DNA from: Membranihabitans marinus
GTDB taxonomy: Bacteria > Bacteroidota > Bacteroidia > Chitinophagales > Saprospiraceae
Direction of reading: 5' to 3'
DNA length: 64,000 nucleotides
Assembly (NCBI RefSeq): GCF_021729155.1
Contig: NZ_JAJQYA010000014.1
Location: forward strand, 62,001 to 126,000
Every line of letters begins with the position of its first letter. Positions within the stretch are counted from its first letter, which is position 1. Below, piece after piece: positions 17,374 through 25,563 of this stretch. The notes under the pieces were generated by a model that was given only the letters and a program-made list of their open reading frames with translations, was not told the origin of the DNA and made no database searches. The position numbers and the translations under genes are program-made.

Positions 17374-18375
17374 CTATTTTACTCTTGTGGTTTTTGTATT
17401 ATCATAGATAGTTATTTTATTATTATCAATATTATATTCAGCGTTTATGACGGTGCATAGAACGAAGAGCAAATCTTCGACCTGATCTTCTTCGAAAAAA
17501 GTAGCCGATACTATTCGTTCGCTCAAACTAGGATGACTTAATTCAACATTATAATCCCATCGACGCTCGATAAATTCGACGACGTCATCCATCGACATAT
17601 TTTCCAACTTGTATTCAGATGGCTTCCAATCCAAGACATCGGCCACGGTATTGACTTCGTGCTGGACATGGGTTTTGGTAATCTTATCATAGCTAACGGC
17701 CTGATTGGGCAACAAGGTAGCGAAGGATTCATTGCTGTCTGACACGGCTACCTTACCTCTGGTTACCGACACTTCAATTTCCGATTCTCCTTCCAATGCT
17801 CTGACATTGAAGGCTGTCCCCAAGACCCTAGTTCTAATCTCTCCACTCTGGACCACAAAAGCAGCGGATTCATTGTGTACTATATCAAAATAGGCTTCTC
17901 CACTCAAATTCACCATACGCAGGCTATCCTCAAATATACTGGGGTAAGACAATTGACTGCCCTTATTGAGGTAGACAATGCTCCCATCTGGCAAATAAAC
18001 ATTGACGGGATCTAATTGGGCTTCGACATATTGCATGGGTACAGAGAGCTGTTCTTTAAGTTCAATATTTTCCTTGGGCAAATATTTGAAGTACAACCAT
18101 GTCAGTGAGACTAAGACAAGGAAGGTGGCAGCGACGGAAGTTAGTTGAATTCTACGTCGAATCGATTTTGATCTTTCTTCGCGAATTTGATGGCTTATTT
18201 TCTTTTCCATTCGAGTCTCTATTTCCTGACGCTGACGGTCGGAATATTGACTCAAAACATCATTTTCACCCGCAAATGACTGATAGTATTGATCTAAATA
18301 TTCTTTTTCTTCAGGGCTAGCACTACCTGTAGTATATTTTTTTAACAGCCTAAAAACCCAATTATTATTTTCCAT
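17374..18375 (-). CDS. FecR-family anti-sigma factor
   Basis: A 333-residue single-pass inner-membrane regulator. The cytoplasmic N-terminal part (1-92) would bind the ECF sigma factor. One membrane helix lies at about 93-113 (LTSVAATFLVLVSLTWLYFKYL). The periplasmic part holds the FecR domain (about 118-215; PDGSIVYLNKGSQLSYP, GEAYFDIVHNESAAFVVQSG and TRVLGTAFNVRA) and a C-terminal STN-like DUF4974 domain (about 255-325). It sits between the sigma factor and SusC genes, the usual order of Bacteroidota cell-surface signalling units. When the SusC receptor is loaded, its STN domain is expected to relieve sigma inhibition. A 95-base gap separates it from susC. Confidence is high. Confidence 0.96.
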   Translation of the reverse strand: MENNNWVFRLLKKYTTGSASPEEKEYLDQYYQSFAGENDVLSQYSDRQRQEIETRMEKKISHQIREERSKSIRRRIQLTSVAATFLVLVSLTWLYFKYLPKENIELKEQLSVPMQYVEAQLDPVNVYLPDGSIVYLNKGSQLSYPSIFEDSLRMVNLSGEAYFDIVHNESAAFVVQSGEIRTRVLGTAFNVRALEGESEIEVSVTRGKVAVSDSNESFATLLPNQAVSYDKITKTHVQHEVNTVADVLDWKPSEYKLENMSMDDVVEFIERRWDYNVELSHPSLSERIVSATFFEEDQVEDLLFVLCTVINAEYNIDNNKITIYDNTKTTRVK

Positions 18376-18554
18376 TATTGTATTCTATCCAATTCCTATC
18401 AATACGTGTACAAACTGCATTAAACTCCCAAAAGTAATTTTAAAAAAATTGAAATAAAATACACATTGTTTATATAAGCTATTGATTTACAACTAAATCT
18501 TCCAATTAAAAAAAATTGAAATTTTGTTACATCCAGAATAACAAAAACATGTAA

Positions 18555-19121
18555 TTATAAAAATATAGAAAGGAATTGAGCGATCTGAGATCTCAGATTT
18601 TGGGCGGCAGTACGCACTTGATTTTGCACGGTTTTCTGGCTAATGTTGAGTTGGTTGGCAATTTCTTGGGAGGACAAATTTTGTTCGAAGTAGAGTTGGA
18701 ATATTTTTTTCCGCTTGGCAGGCAGGCTGTGTTTCCACTGTTCAAACAATAATTTGAGTTCTTGATCCACGATATCGCCATCGGCGGAGAAGGGTGATTG
18801 CGACATAGCTTCCAGGGGTTGGATAAAGGAAACTACTTTTGAGGCATTGCGCGTCACGGCAAACACTTGATATTTTACAGCGCTATGGAGGTAGGGAGAA
18901 ATTCGATCGATATCCACTTGTTTTCTGCGTTTCCAAAGGTCGATAAATACGTTTTGGACGGCATTTTCGCAGAGTTCTTCGTCTTTCAGTCTTTTATAAG
19001 CAGTAGAATAGAGAGGTTGCCAATATCTTCGATAGAGGATATTGAAGGCTTTTTCATTGCTGTTGCGCAGGGCTCGCAGCAAATCTTGGTCTTCCCAGTT
19101 GACATCTGGTTTTTCTGACAT
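18555..19121 (-). CDS. ECF RNA polymerase sigma factor of the SusCD locus
   Basis: A 188-residue sigma-70 factor of the Bacteroidota ECF type. Region 2 covers about 22-90 (NEKAFNILYRRYWQPLYSTAYKRL and NAVQNVFIDLWKRR). Region 4 covers about 130-185 with the helix-turn-helix LSSQEIANQLNISQKTVQNQVRTA. The cognate FecR gene follows 179 bases downstream. Together with FecR and the STN-containing SusC it forms a three-part surface signalling cascade that most likely switches on the susCD-phosphatase-sulfatase genes. The start at the ATG 19121 gives a normal N-terminus. The 5' side is a long repeat-filled gap, so its own promoter must lie within roughly 19122-19300. Confidence 0.95.
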   Translation of the reverse strand: MSEKPDVNWEDQDLLRALRNSNEKAFNILYRRYWQPLYSTAYKRLKDEELCENAVQNVFIDLWKRRKQVDIDRISPYLHSAVKYQVFAVTRNASKVVSFIQPLEAMSQSPFSADGDIVDQELKLLFEQWKHSLPAKRKKIFQLYFEQNLSSQEIANQLNISQKTVQNQVRTAAQNLRSQIAQFLSIFL

Positions 19122-19414
19122 GGGTTAGATCTATTTCATCATAGTTAGGGACGAAAGTTAAAAAAAATTATTCATATATTTTGCTTCCTCATTTTACATC
19201 GCAAATTATTGTCGAATTATTCCCCGTCTTCCAACTAAACTATTGGCATAATATTTCACAACAAAATAGCCAGAATATGGCGGCAAAATAATCTGTTATT
19301 ACAGCTGTAACAGGTAATACCACTAGAAATCCTTTGTGAGCTTCGTGTAGACCTATGATTCCACTGTGATACCCCCTCTTAATCACTTCAACAGAGAGGA
19401 GTAAGAGCACTTGG

Positions 19415-19573
19415 ATTTGTCACACTTTTTGCCCAATCTATCCTATTATATCATTACAGGGAATGAAAAGATATGATCTATTCGTGTCAGAAAATTGACA
19501 ATGCAAAAAGTCCGCCAAATCAATGTTGTTTGATGCCCATGCCGTGGGTTTTCAACCCACGGCATAGGCATCA
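19415..19573. repeat. Diverged repeat ending in a long hairpin
   Basis: Bases 19415-19573 resemble 59583-59739: both contain CTTGGATT.GTC, TTTTTTGCCCAA or CTTTTTGCCCAA, a TTATATCAT stretch, an ATATGA box, GCAAAAA and AAATCAAT, in the same order, and both end in a GGTTTT-centred palindrome. Here the hairpin is strong: 19538-19574 pairs ATGCC.ATGCCGTGGGTT with its complement around a three-base loop, with one mismatch. The preceding part of the gap (19122-19414) shows nothing else I can name. This may be the relic of an IS200-like or REP-type element. Confidence 0.5.
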
Positions 19574-19711
19574 ATGGATAAACTTTTCGATTTATGTAAA
19601 TTAGATTTAGACGCAAGGCAAACCCACCCACGACCCGGAGGTCGTGGTTCCCTCATCCAATCGACGTTAAGTCGATTGGGTACTTTGTACTGCATTCGGT
19701 CATGCCTCTAC
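19568..19711. repeat. Hairpin-array repeat, copy 4 (inverted copy of 3939-4083)
   Basis: Leader (19568-19617) plus array with stems CACGACC/GGTCGTG, CCAATCGAC/GTCGATTGG and GTAC/GTAC, ending in TTCGGTCATGCC. Read on the minus strand it matches 3939-4083 almost base for base. An open frame through both copies is conserved only because the DNA is, and is not taken as a gene. Confidence 0.8.
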
Positions 19712-19740
19712 AGTGCTTCGCACTTCCCTCGTATCAATAG

Positions 19741-20290
19741 TATGAACATGATGGGAAAGATGTTAGGATATTCAAGATAATCCTAGCCCAAATCATAGAC
19801 AGAATCTTGTTCAATATTATCAGTCCTGTCGAGGATTCGTCATACTGCGACAAAATTTCGAATCAAGAACTTAGCCTCACCTAATTGGAATGCTGCATAG
19901 GCTATCGTGCCGATCATTCTATCTTACCAATCCTGTTCAGACAAGGGGGTCCGGCGTGGTTGCACCGTATGTCGATAGCGAATTACCGAGGCGTTATCTT
20001 CTAATTAATTTTGACGACGTAGAGACGCAATGCCTTGCGTCTCCTAAAATTATTAACTGAGACGCAATGCCTTGCGTCTCCTAAAATTATTAACTGAGAC
20101 GCAAGGCATTGCGTCTCTACGGAATTGTCAAAACATGATGGAAAAGATGTTGTGATATTCAAGATCATCCGAGTCCCAAATCATAGACAGCAACGATCTG
20201 TGGAGGATTCGCCTTACTTCGACTAACACTTCGACAAAGCTCAGTGCGGCGGCTCAGCGCAGCGGCTTCAAAGATTATCTTGACCATCCT
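19741..20290. repeat. Inverted copy of the composite 200-bp repeat, with a 37-base tandem palindrome
   Basis: Read on the minus strand this block matches about 6934-7412: both 200-bp units, the 75-base spacer (AATTCGCTATCGACATACGG and CAACCACGCCG) and the central GAGACGCAATG palindrome. Here the palindrome has been amplified: three 22-base palindromic units at 20022-20043, 20059-20080 and 20096-20117, spaced 37 bases apart with a CTAAAATTATTAACT linker; the third unit is flipped. It forms, with 6934-7412, a pair of inverted repeats bracketing the sigma-FecR-SusCD-PhoD-sulfatase locus. Confidence 0.8.
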
Positions 20291-20303
20291 TTTATTTTAT
20301 TTA

Positions 20304-20737
20304 TACCAAATACGTTTATAATTGTCGGTTATATTTCGATTTATTGTAGAGTTGCAATGCATTACATCTAAATTATTTTGAATAGAGACGTAATGTAGAC
20401 AGCTGTACTGGTGCTATGCCGGCTTCCCCACCCGAAACGCGGAGATCCACCCGGAGCACAGTGGCTCCGGTTCCCTCGCCAAATGTCCATTGAGGACATT
20501 TGGTTGCTCTGAGGAGCAACCTCGCTCGGTCATCTTCACCAAAGGTCGATTTACGACCTTTGATTGCTCAAAGAGCAATTTTGTTCAGTCATTGCCTCGT
20601 CTAACGGCTAGCCCACCCGAGAGACGGAGCTCTCGGTTCCTTCATCAAAGGTCGATTTACGACCTTTGGTTGCCCTAAAGGGCAACTACATTCAGTCATT
20701 CAAAAATCTTAACCGACATCATAAAACGTATTTGGTA
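20304..20737. mobile_element. MITE-like element, 434 bp, with TTA duplication, carrying hairpin arrays
   Basis: The ends are 28-base imperfect inverted repeats: TACCAAATACGTTTATAATT (then GTCGGTTA) from 20304, and the complement of TACCAAATACGTTTTATGAT (then GTCGGTTA) ending at 20737. TTA is found directly outside both ends (20301-20303 and 20738-20740). No transposase is encoded. The interior has a TTTCGATTTATT block shared with the smaller element at 46775 and two or more hairpin-array units: stems 20451-20470, 20480-20502, 20503-20520, 20540-20562, 20563-20579, 20617-20636, 20646-20668 and 20669-20686. The tail 20741-20760 (ATCCTGTTCAGACAAAG) is an end fragment of the 200-bp family. Confidence 0.7.
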
Positions 20738-20974
20738 TTAATCCTGTTCAGACAAAGGGCTCCGGGTGTGATTAGAATATAAATCTATCAAAATTTTAAT
20801 TCCTGACATTCACCCAAAATTTACGGCTGCCGTTGATATTGGTTATATCACTCTTTTTGTTATCCCCATTTTCATTAAAACCATAGCTCGACCATTTTAT
20901 AAATTCACGACTATATCTAATTGCCAAGAAATAATTATTTTATATGTTTAAACCACAAAATGAGGTATAATTCT

Positions 20975-23900
20975 ATGGCGAAATATGGTAAAACGTGGTG
21001 GGGACAACAATGGCTTAATGCATTAAGCAATATTGACTACAGCAATCGACTGCCCCGCGGTCGAACATATGCCAATAAAGGATCGGTAACCCATATAGAA
21101 TTCGACCACAATAAAATCAAAGCTTATGTTTCAGGTTCTAGAGTCCATCCCTATAGTGTAGATATCACCATTCCCAAATTCTCTGAATCTCAAAAGGAAC
21201 TATTCACTAAAGAATTATTGAATAATCCAGGCCTAATATCCAAATTACTAAATAAAGAACTCGACCCCAAAATTCTGAATATCACAAAGGCCCAAGGTCT
21301 ATTGGTTTTTCCAAATCAATGGTCAGATCTTAAGATGATTTGCTCTTGCCCCGATTGGGCTGTACCCTGCAAACACCTTGCCGCAGTAATCTATAAAGTC
21401 GCTTCGGAAATTGACAACAACCCCTTTTTAGTTTTCAATCTGCACGACTTAAATCTAATTCAAGAATTGAATAAAAGCGTTCATATTTCACAAGAAAGTT
21501 TTTCCATTCCCTTACTGACGGAAATCTATTTCCCTCCTTCAGTTAAAGAAACATCGAATACTGTAAAGACTTACAATGCCTATGACAAAGTTCAGTATTC
21601 CAACCTCATAGATATTCATCTGGCCCTTATTTCATTGCTCTCAGATCAACCACCTTTTTATCTGGAAAAATCCGATTTCAAGAAAGAATATACAACCTCC
21701 ATGAAAAGGGCGGTTAAAATAGCCCAAAAGATTGTTCAGGGTAAATCCACTCTTTCACATGCCATTAAAGAAGAATCGCCCTATGCATTGTTCGAAAAGA
21801 AGGACGACATCTTTATAGTACTGGATCACAACTTTAATGCCCATGCCATCCTGGGAGATTCGCCTATTCGTTTAATTGATTTTTTACTCCTTCTCGAACA
21901 AATTCCAGCCAATAGAACCCTTGATTATCAACCGTCAACTGCCGCATTCCACACTGCTTTTAATACCAGCTTGCATTTGATCGCCAATGGAGCTCTATGC
22001 CCTCAGATCGTCCAACTCGAAGACCAATCCTATACCGTCCAATGGTTGCCAGCCATGTTGAGTAAAGAGGTGAGGTTAATGATTGAAAAAGTAGAAAAAA
22101 TATTACCTCCAAAGCTCTTATTTTATAAAAATAAGATTGAACAAAAAGAGATCAATACTTCTCCAGGATTTCATATACTATCTATCATAATCACCAAACT
22201 CATAGCATCCTTTGACATTTCTTCAAAAAATGACAATGTGATGAACTTATTCTGGAAAAATCAAAACTACCGTTTTGATTTACCTGGAGAAAATGAATTG
22301 ACCAAGGGCATAATGGCTTGGCTTCAAAGATTTTTCATATCTCAAGGCAAGTATAAACTCCAAATAATAGTCGAAGAGACCTTTAATGATAAATTCCTAG
22401 TTTCTATTAATGTGCAAAATAGAGACCATTTAATGGAAGGTCCACAATCGCTTCAAAATGTTTTTACTCATACCATTTTTGACCAGGATCGATTCTCCAT
22501 CTTTCAATCCATCAGCCAGTTAAGCCCATTTATCCATAGAATAGACGACTACCTCAATTCCAAGGGTGAGGAATTAATGATATACGACAAAGGCGAATTT
22601 ATTCCATTTTTATTTGAAATGATTCCTGCAATAAAGTTGCTCGACATTGACGTCCTACTCCCGAAATCCTTACAAAAATTAATTCGCCCCAAAGTCAGTG
22701 TAAGTATTTCAACATATCCCAGCGAATCCTATATCAGATTGGATGAAATTCTAAAGTTTAATTGGCGAATTGCCATAGGCGACAAATTGTTAAGTGAAGA
22801 GGAATTCAACAAATTGCTGCTGCAATCAGATGGCTTATTTAAATACAAGTCAAATTATATTTATGCTACACAAGAGGATTTAGAAAAACTCCAAAAACAC
22901 ATAAGGGGGAATAATTCATTAAACACACTGCAGTTATTACAAATCGCATTAAGTGAAGAATATCAAGGTGCGCCCATATCACTGACCGATGAAGTAACAA
23001 AGTTGATTAATGAATTGACCTCATTGGACGAAATTCAACCACCTTCTTCACTGAAGGCGACATTGAGACCTTATCAGCGAAGAGGATATTCCTGGCTCTA
23101 TCGCAATTCCAAAATAGGTTTTGGTTCAATACTCGCCGATGACATGGGATTGGGCAAAACCATCCAAGTGATCACCACCTTATTGAAATATAAAGAAGAA
23201 GGGCTATTTCAAGATAAAAAAGCATTAGTCATAGCCCCTACTGGACTTTTGATGAATTGGCAATCGGAATTTCAAAAATTTGCCCCGACATTAAAAATTC
23301 TTCTATATCACGGATCGGCGCGCAAGATTGAAAATGATTTTGAAATTTTACTTACCTCATATGGTATTGCGAGGTCGGAAGTAGCAAAGATCAAAAAGAT
23401 GAAATGGCAGTCATTGATCATCGACGAAGCACAAAATATTAAGAATCACAACACTGCGCAGTCAAAAGCCATTAAAAGCATTGGCGCCGATAACTATATT
23501 GCCATGAGCGGCACACCAGTAGAAAACAGACTAAGTGAGTTTTGGAGCATCATGGATTTTAGCAATAAAGGCTTGCTGGGAAGTGAAAAAACCTTTAGAA
23601 AGCAATTCAGTACAAGAATAGAAAAATTCAATGATAAAGAAGTCGCAAACAAACTAATAAAAGCGACTAGCCCATTCTTAATGAGGAGATTAAAAACAGA
23701 TAAAACCATCATCAGTGATCTACCCGACAAAATTGAGATTAACAGTTTTTCAACCTTAGTTAAAGAACAAGTGGGATTATACACAAAGACCTTGGAGGAG
23801 GCAATGAAAAATATTGAAGCCATTGAAGTCAATGATAAGAAAGGCCTTTTCACCAGACAAGGTTTGGTTTTGCAAATGATTTTAGCCCTTAAACAAATCT

Positions 23901-24481
23901 GCAATCACCCAACCCAATTTCTTAAAAACAATGCCATGGACGCCTCTCTAAGCGGCAAAATGGATTTGCTATTCGAGAAGTTAGACAGTATTTTAGAAAA
24001 CAATGAGAAAGTTTTAATATTTACCCAATTTGCTGAAATGGGTAGAATGTTACAACAATTTATTGCCGAAAAATACGGAGAAACACCATTGTTTTACCAT
24101 GGAGGTTGCAACCTTAAACAACGCCAACAGATGGTGGATTCATTTCAAAACAAGCCTGCGGAAAAAATATTTATACTGTCGTTGAAAGCGGCTGGGACGG
24201 GGCTTAATCTAACTGCTGCCAGTCATGTGATTCACTACGATCTGTGGTGGAATCCGGCAGTAGAAGCCCAAGCTACCGATAGAGCCTATAGAATAGGGCA
24301 AACAAAGAAGGTCATGGTTCACCGCTTTATCACCAAAAATACATTTGAAGAGCGGATCGATAAAATGATCCAATCCAAAAAAGCATTGGCCAACTTAACG
24401 GTGGCCACAGGAGAGAATTGGATCGGAAACCTGAGCAACAGTGAGCTAAAAGATTTATTTGAAGTGGGTAGTAATGGTTAA
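20975..24481 (+). CDS. SWIM zinc-finger SNF2-family helicase
   Basis: A DNA-dependent ATPase of the SNF2/Rad54 superfamily, about 1168 residues, cytoplasmic. A SWIM zinc finger lies near the N-terminus (C123-x-C125 ... C132-x-H134, context CSCPDWAVPCKHLAAV). A long middle region of unknown fold follows to about 680. The RecA-like helicase core begins around 695 with LRPYQRRGYSWLYRN, Walker A DDMGLGKT (near 720), DEAQ box (near 815) and motif VI QATDRAYRIGQTKKV (near 1105). An upstream TTG at 20921 extends the frame, but ATG 20975 begins the conserved MAKYGKTWWGQQWL and has GAGG eleven bases before it; ATG 20960 is the alternative. The gene stands alone. Substrate and partner are unknown; bacterial homologues are thought to act in DNA transactions. 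Confidence 0.92.
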   Translation: MAKYGKTWWGQQWLNALSNIDYSNRLPRGRTYANKGSVTHIEFDHNKIKAYVSGSRVHPYSVDITIPKFSESQKELFTKELLNNPGLISKLLNKELDPKILNITKAQGLLVFPNQWSDLKMICSCPDWAVPCKHLAAVIYKVASEIDNNPFLVFNLHDLNLIQELNKSVHISQESFSIPLLTEIYFPPSVKETSNTVKTYNAYDKVQYSNLIDIHLALISLLSDQPPFYLEKSDFKKEYTTSMKRAVKIAQKIVQGKSTLSHAIKEESPYALFEKKDDIFIVLDHNFNAHAILGDSPIRLIDFLLLLEQIPANRTLDYQPSTAAFHTAFNTSLHLIANGALCPQIVQLEDQSYTVQWLPAMLSKEVRLMIEKVEKILPPKLLFYKNKIEQKEINTSPGFHILSIIITKLIASFDISSKNDNVMNLFWKNQNYRFDLPGENELTKGIMAWLQRFFISQGKYKLQIIVEETFNDKFLVSINVQNRDHLMEGPQSLQNVFTHTIFDQDRFSIFQSISQLSPFIHRIDDYLNSKGEELMIYDKGEFIPFLFEMIPAIKLLDIDVLLPKSLQKLIRPKVSVSISTYPSESYIRLDEILKFNWRIAIGDKLLSEEEFNKLLLQSDGLFKYKSNYIYATQEDLEKLQKHIRGNNSLNTLQLLQIALSEEYQGAPISLTDEVTKLINELTSLDEIQPPSSLKATLRPYQRRGYSWLYRNSKIGFGSILADDMGLGKTIQVITTLLKYKEEGLFQDKKALVIAPTGLLMNWQSEFQKFAPTLKILLYHGSARKIENDFEILLTSYGIARSEVAKIKKMKWQSLIIDEAQNIKNHNTAQSKAIKSIGADNYIAMSGTPVENRLSEFWSIMDFSNKGLLGSEKTFRKQFSTRIEKFNDKEVANKLIKATSPFLMRRLKTDKTIISDLPDKIEINSFSTLVKEQVGLYTKTLEEAMKNIEAIEVNDKKGLFTRQGLVLQMILALKQICNHPTQFLKNNAMDASLSGKMDLLFEKLDSILENNEKVLIFTQFAEMGRMLQQFIAEKYGETPLFYHGGCNLKQRQQMVDSFQNKPAEKIFILSLKAAGTGLNLTAASHVIHYDLWWNPAVEAQATDRAYRIGQTKKVMVHRFITKNTFEERIDKMIQSKKALANLTVATGENWIGNLSNSELKDLFEVGSNG

Positions 24482-24558
24482 TTGCAATTAACCATTACCC
24501 ATTGCAATTAACCATTACCCATTGCAATTAACCATTACTTATTGCAATTAACCACTAC
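24471..24558. repeat. Perfect palindrome and 20-base tandem repeat between convergent genes
   Basis: Bases 24471-24498 are a perfect 28-base palindrome (GTAATGGTTAATTG and its complement) that contains the TAA stop codon of the SNF2 gene. Its right arm, ATTGCAATTAACCATTAC, is then repeated with a two-base spacer, giving four copies at period 20 from 24481 to 24558; the last copy has one change. The next gene, on the minus strand, ends at 24568. The folded form could end transcription in both directions; the AT-rich stem makes that tentative. Confidence 0.8.
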
Positions 24559-24567
24559 TACCCACTG

Positions 24568-25563
24568 TTATTTCAATTTTTCAAATCCCGGCACAGGCAA
24601 CATTTCATGACCACCGACAAATATGGTCAAATCGATGTTTTTAAAAGATTTATACAAACAAATGTCGCGATCACCTATTTTACCCAATTCAGCCAATGGC
24701 TTTCTCTTTTCCAACAAATACAAAGTCTCCTCTGCCGTCACTCGACTTCCCTCATCATCAGCTCCCAAATCATCGACCAACTTATTGTAGAAATTAATAG
24801 AATGGGTAATCGGCACACTGCCCTTTAATCCATCATATACACCGGCATGAATAGACAATTTGGTGTCGCGATCCGGCGTTTCCCAATGCAATGGCGATTT
24901 GGCCAATGCCTCCTCCACATTCAAAGTCTCTCCCTCAGAACCCGTACATTTCATTACATTATTCGCATAATTATTGCCTCTTATCGTCGATTCATTATAC
25001 CATGCCTCCAAATCCACTAAGGGCACCCAAGCCGATATTTTCTCAATATTGTGTTTGGATTTCATGTAGACGGCCAAGGCCGCATATCCGCCACCACTGA
25101 CACCTACTACTCTAATCTTATTGACATCTACACGACCATTGGCAATGGCGTAATCTATGGCATCTTCGATATCGCTGAGGGCGTATTCACTACAACAGGC
25201 CTTTACCGTCCAGTTGGGCCCTCGAAAATTGGGATGAATATAATTCCAATTTTCCTCCACTGCCATTTTCGCTAAATCATCTTTTTGATTATAGTCTCCA
25301 CTCCACGTGTGTAAACTCACCAATAAAGGCTGTGGCTCTTCAGAGGTCGAAGCATAAAACCAGGCCGGTTGAGATTCGTCATCTAGGGTTGACGGAATGG
25401 ACACCTCTTCAAACGGCGAAGTCCAATTGCTTTTACGCACATCGTCATAGGCTATGACGTCCTTATCTGAAGCCATATTGGCTATTTTTTCAGTATAAAA
25501 AAATATAATTATTAGAAATATAAAAACCACAATTGAGCCTAAAATAGACCATTTATTCTTCAT
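24568..25563 (-). CDS. Alpha/beta hydrolase, prolyl-oligopeptidase-like, membrane-anchored
   Basis: A 331-residue serine hydrolase of the S9-like alpha/beta fold. Residues 7-24 form an N-terminal hydrophobic anchor or uncleaved signal. The nucleophile is in GVSGGGY (near residue 155), the acid probably in HAGVYDGLKG and the histidine in VGGHEML close to the C-terminus. The oxyanion region is LVSLHTWSGDYNQ. Two cysteines in tandem (KACCSEYA) are unusual. The start overlaps the end of the upstream beta-propeller gene by 11 bases, which indicates translational coupling. An S9 peptidase normally carries propeller and hydrolase in one chain, so the two products may form a split enzyme (inference). 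Substrate is unknown. Confidence 0.82.
   Translation of the reverse strand: MKNKWSILGSIVVFIFLIIIFFYTEKIANMASDKDVIAYDDVRKSNWTSPFEEVSIPSTLDDESQPAWFYASTSEEPQPLLVSLHTWSGDYNQKDDLAKMAVEENWNYIHPNFRGPNWTVKACCSEYALSDIEDAIDYAIANGRVDVNKIRVVGVSGGGYAALAVYMKSKHNIEKISAWVPLVDLEAWYNESTIRGNNYANNVMKCTGSEGETLNVEEALAKSPLHWETPDRDTKLSIHAGVYDGLKGSVPITHSINFYNKLVDDLGADDEGSRVTAEETLYLLEKRKPLAELGKIGDRDICLYKSFKNIDLTIFVGGHEMLPVPGFEKLK

Noticed and set aside
20022-20117. Possible CRISPR array (regular 37-base spacing)
   Set aside because: The linkers are identical rather than unique spacers, only three units exist, and no cas genes are near.
20921-20974. Upstream extension of the SNF2 helicase from a TTG codon
   Set aside because: The added residues do not resemble the family start, while ATG 20975 has a GAGG in place and begins the conserved block.
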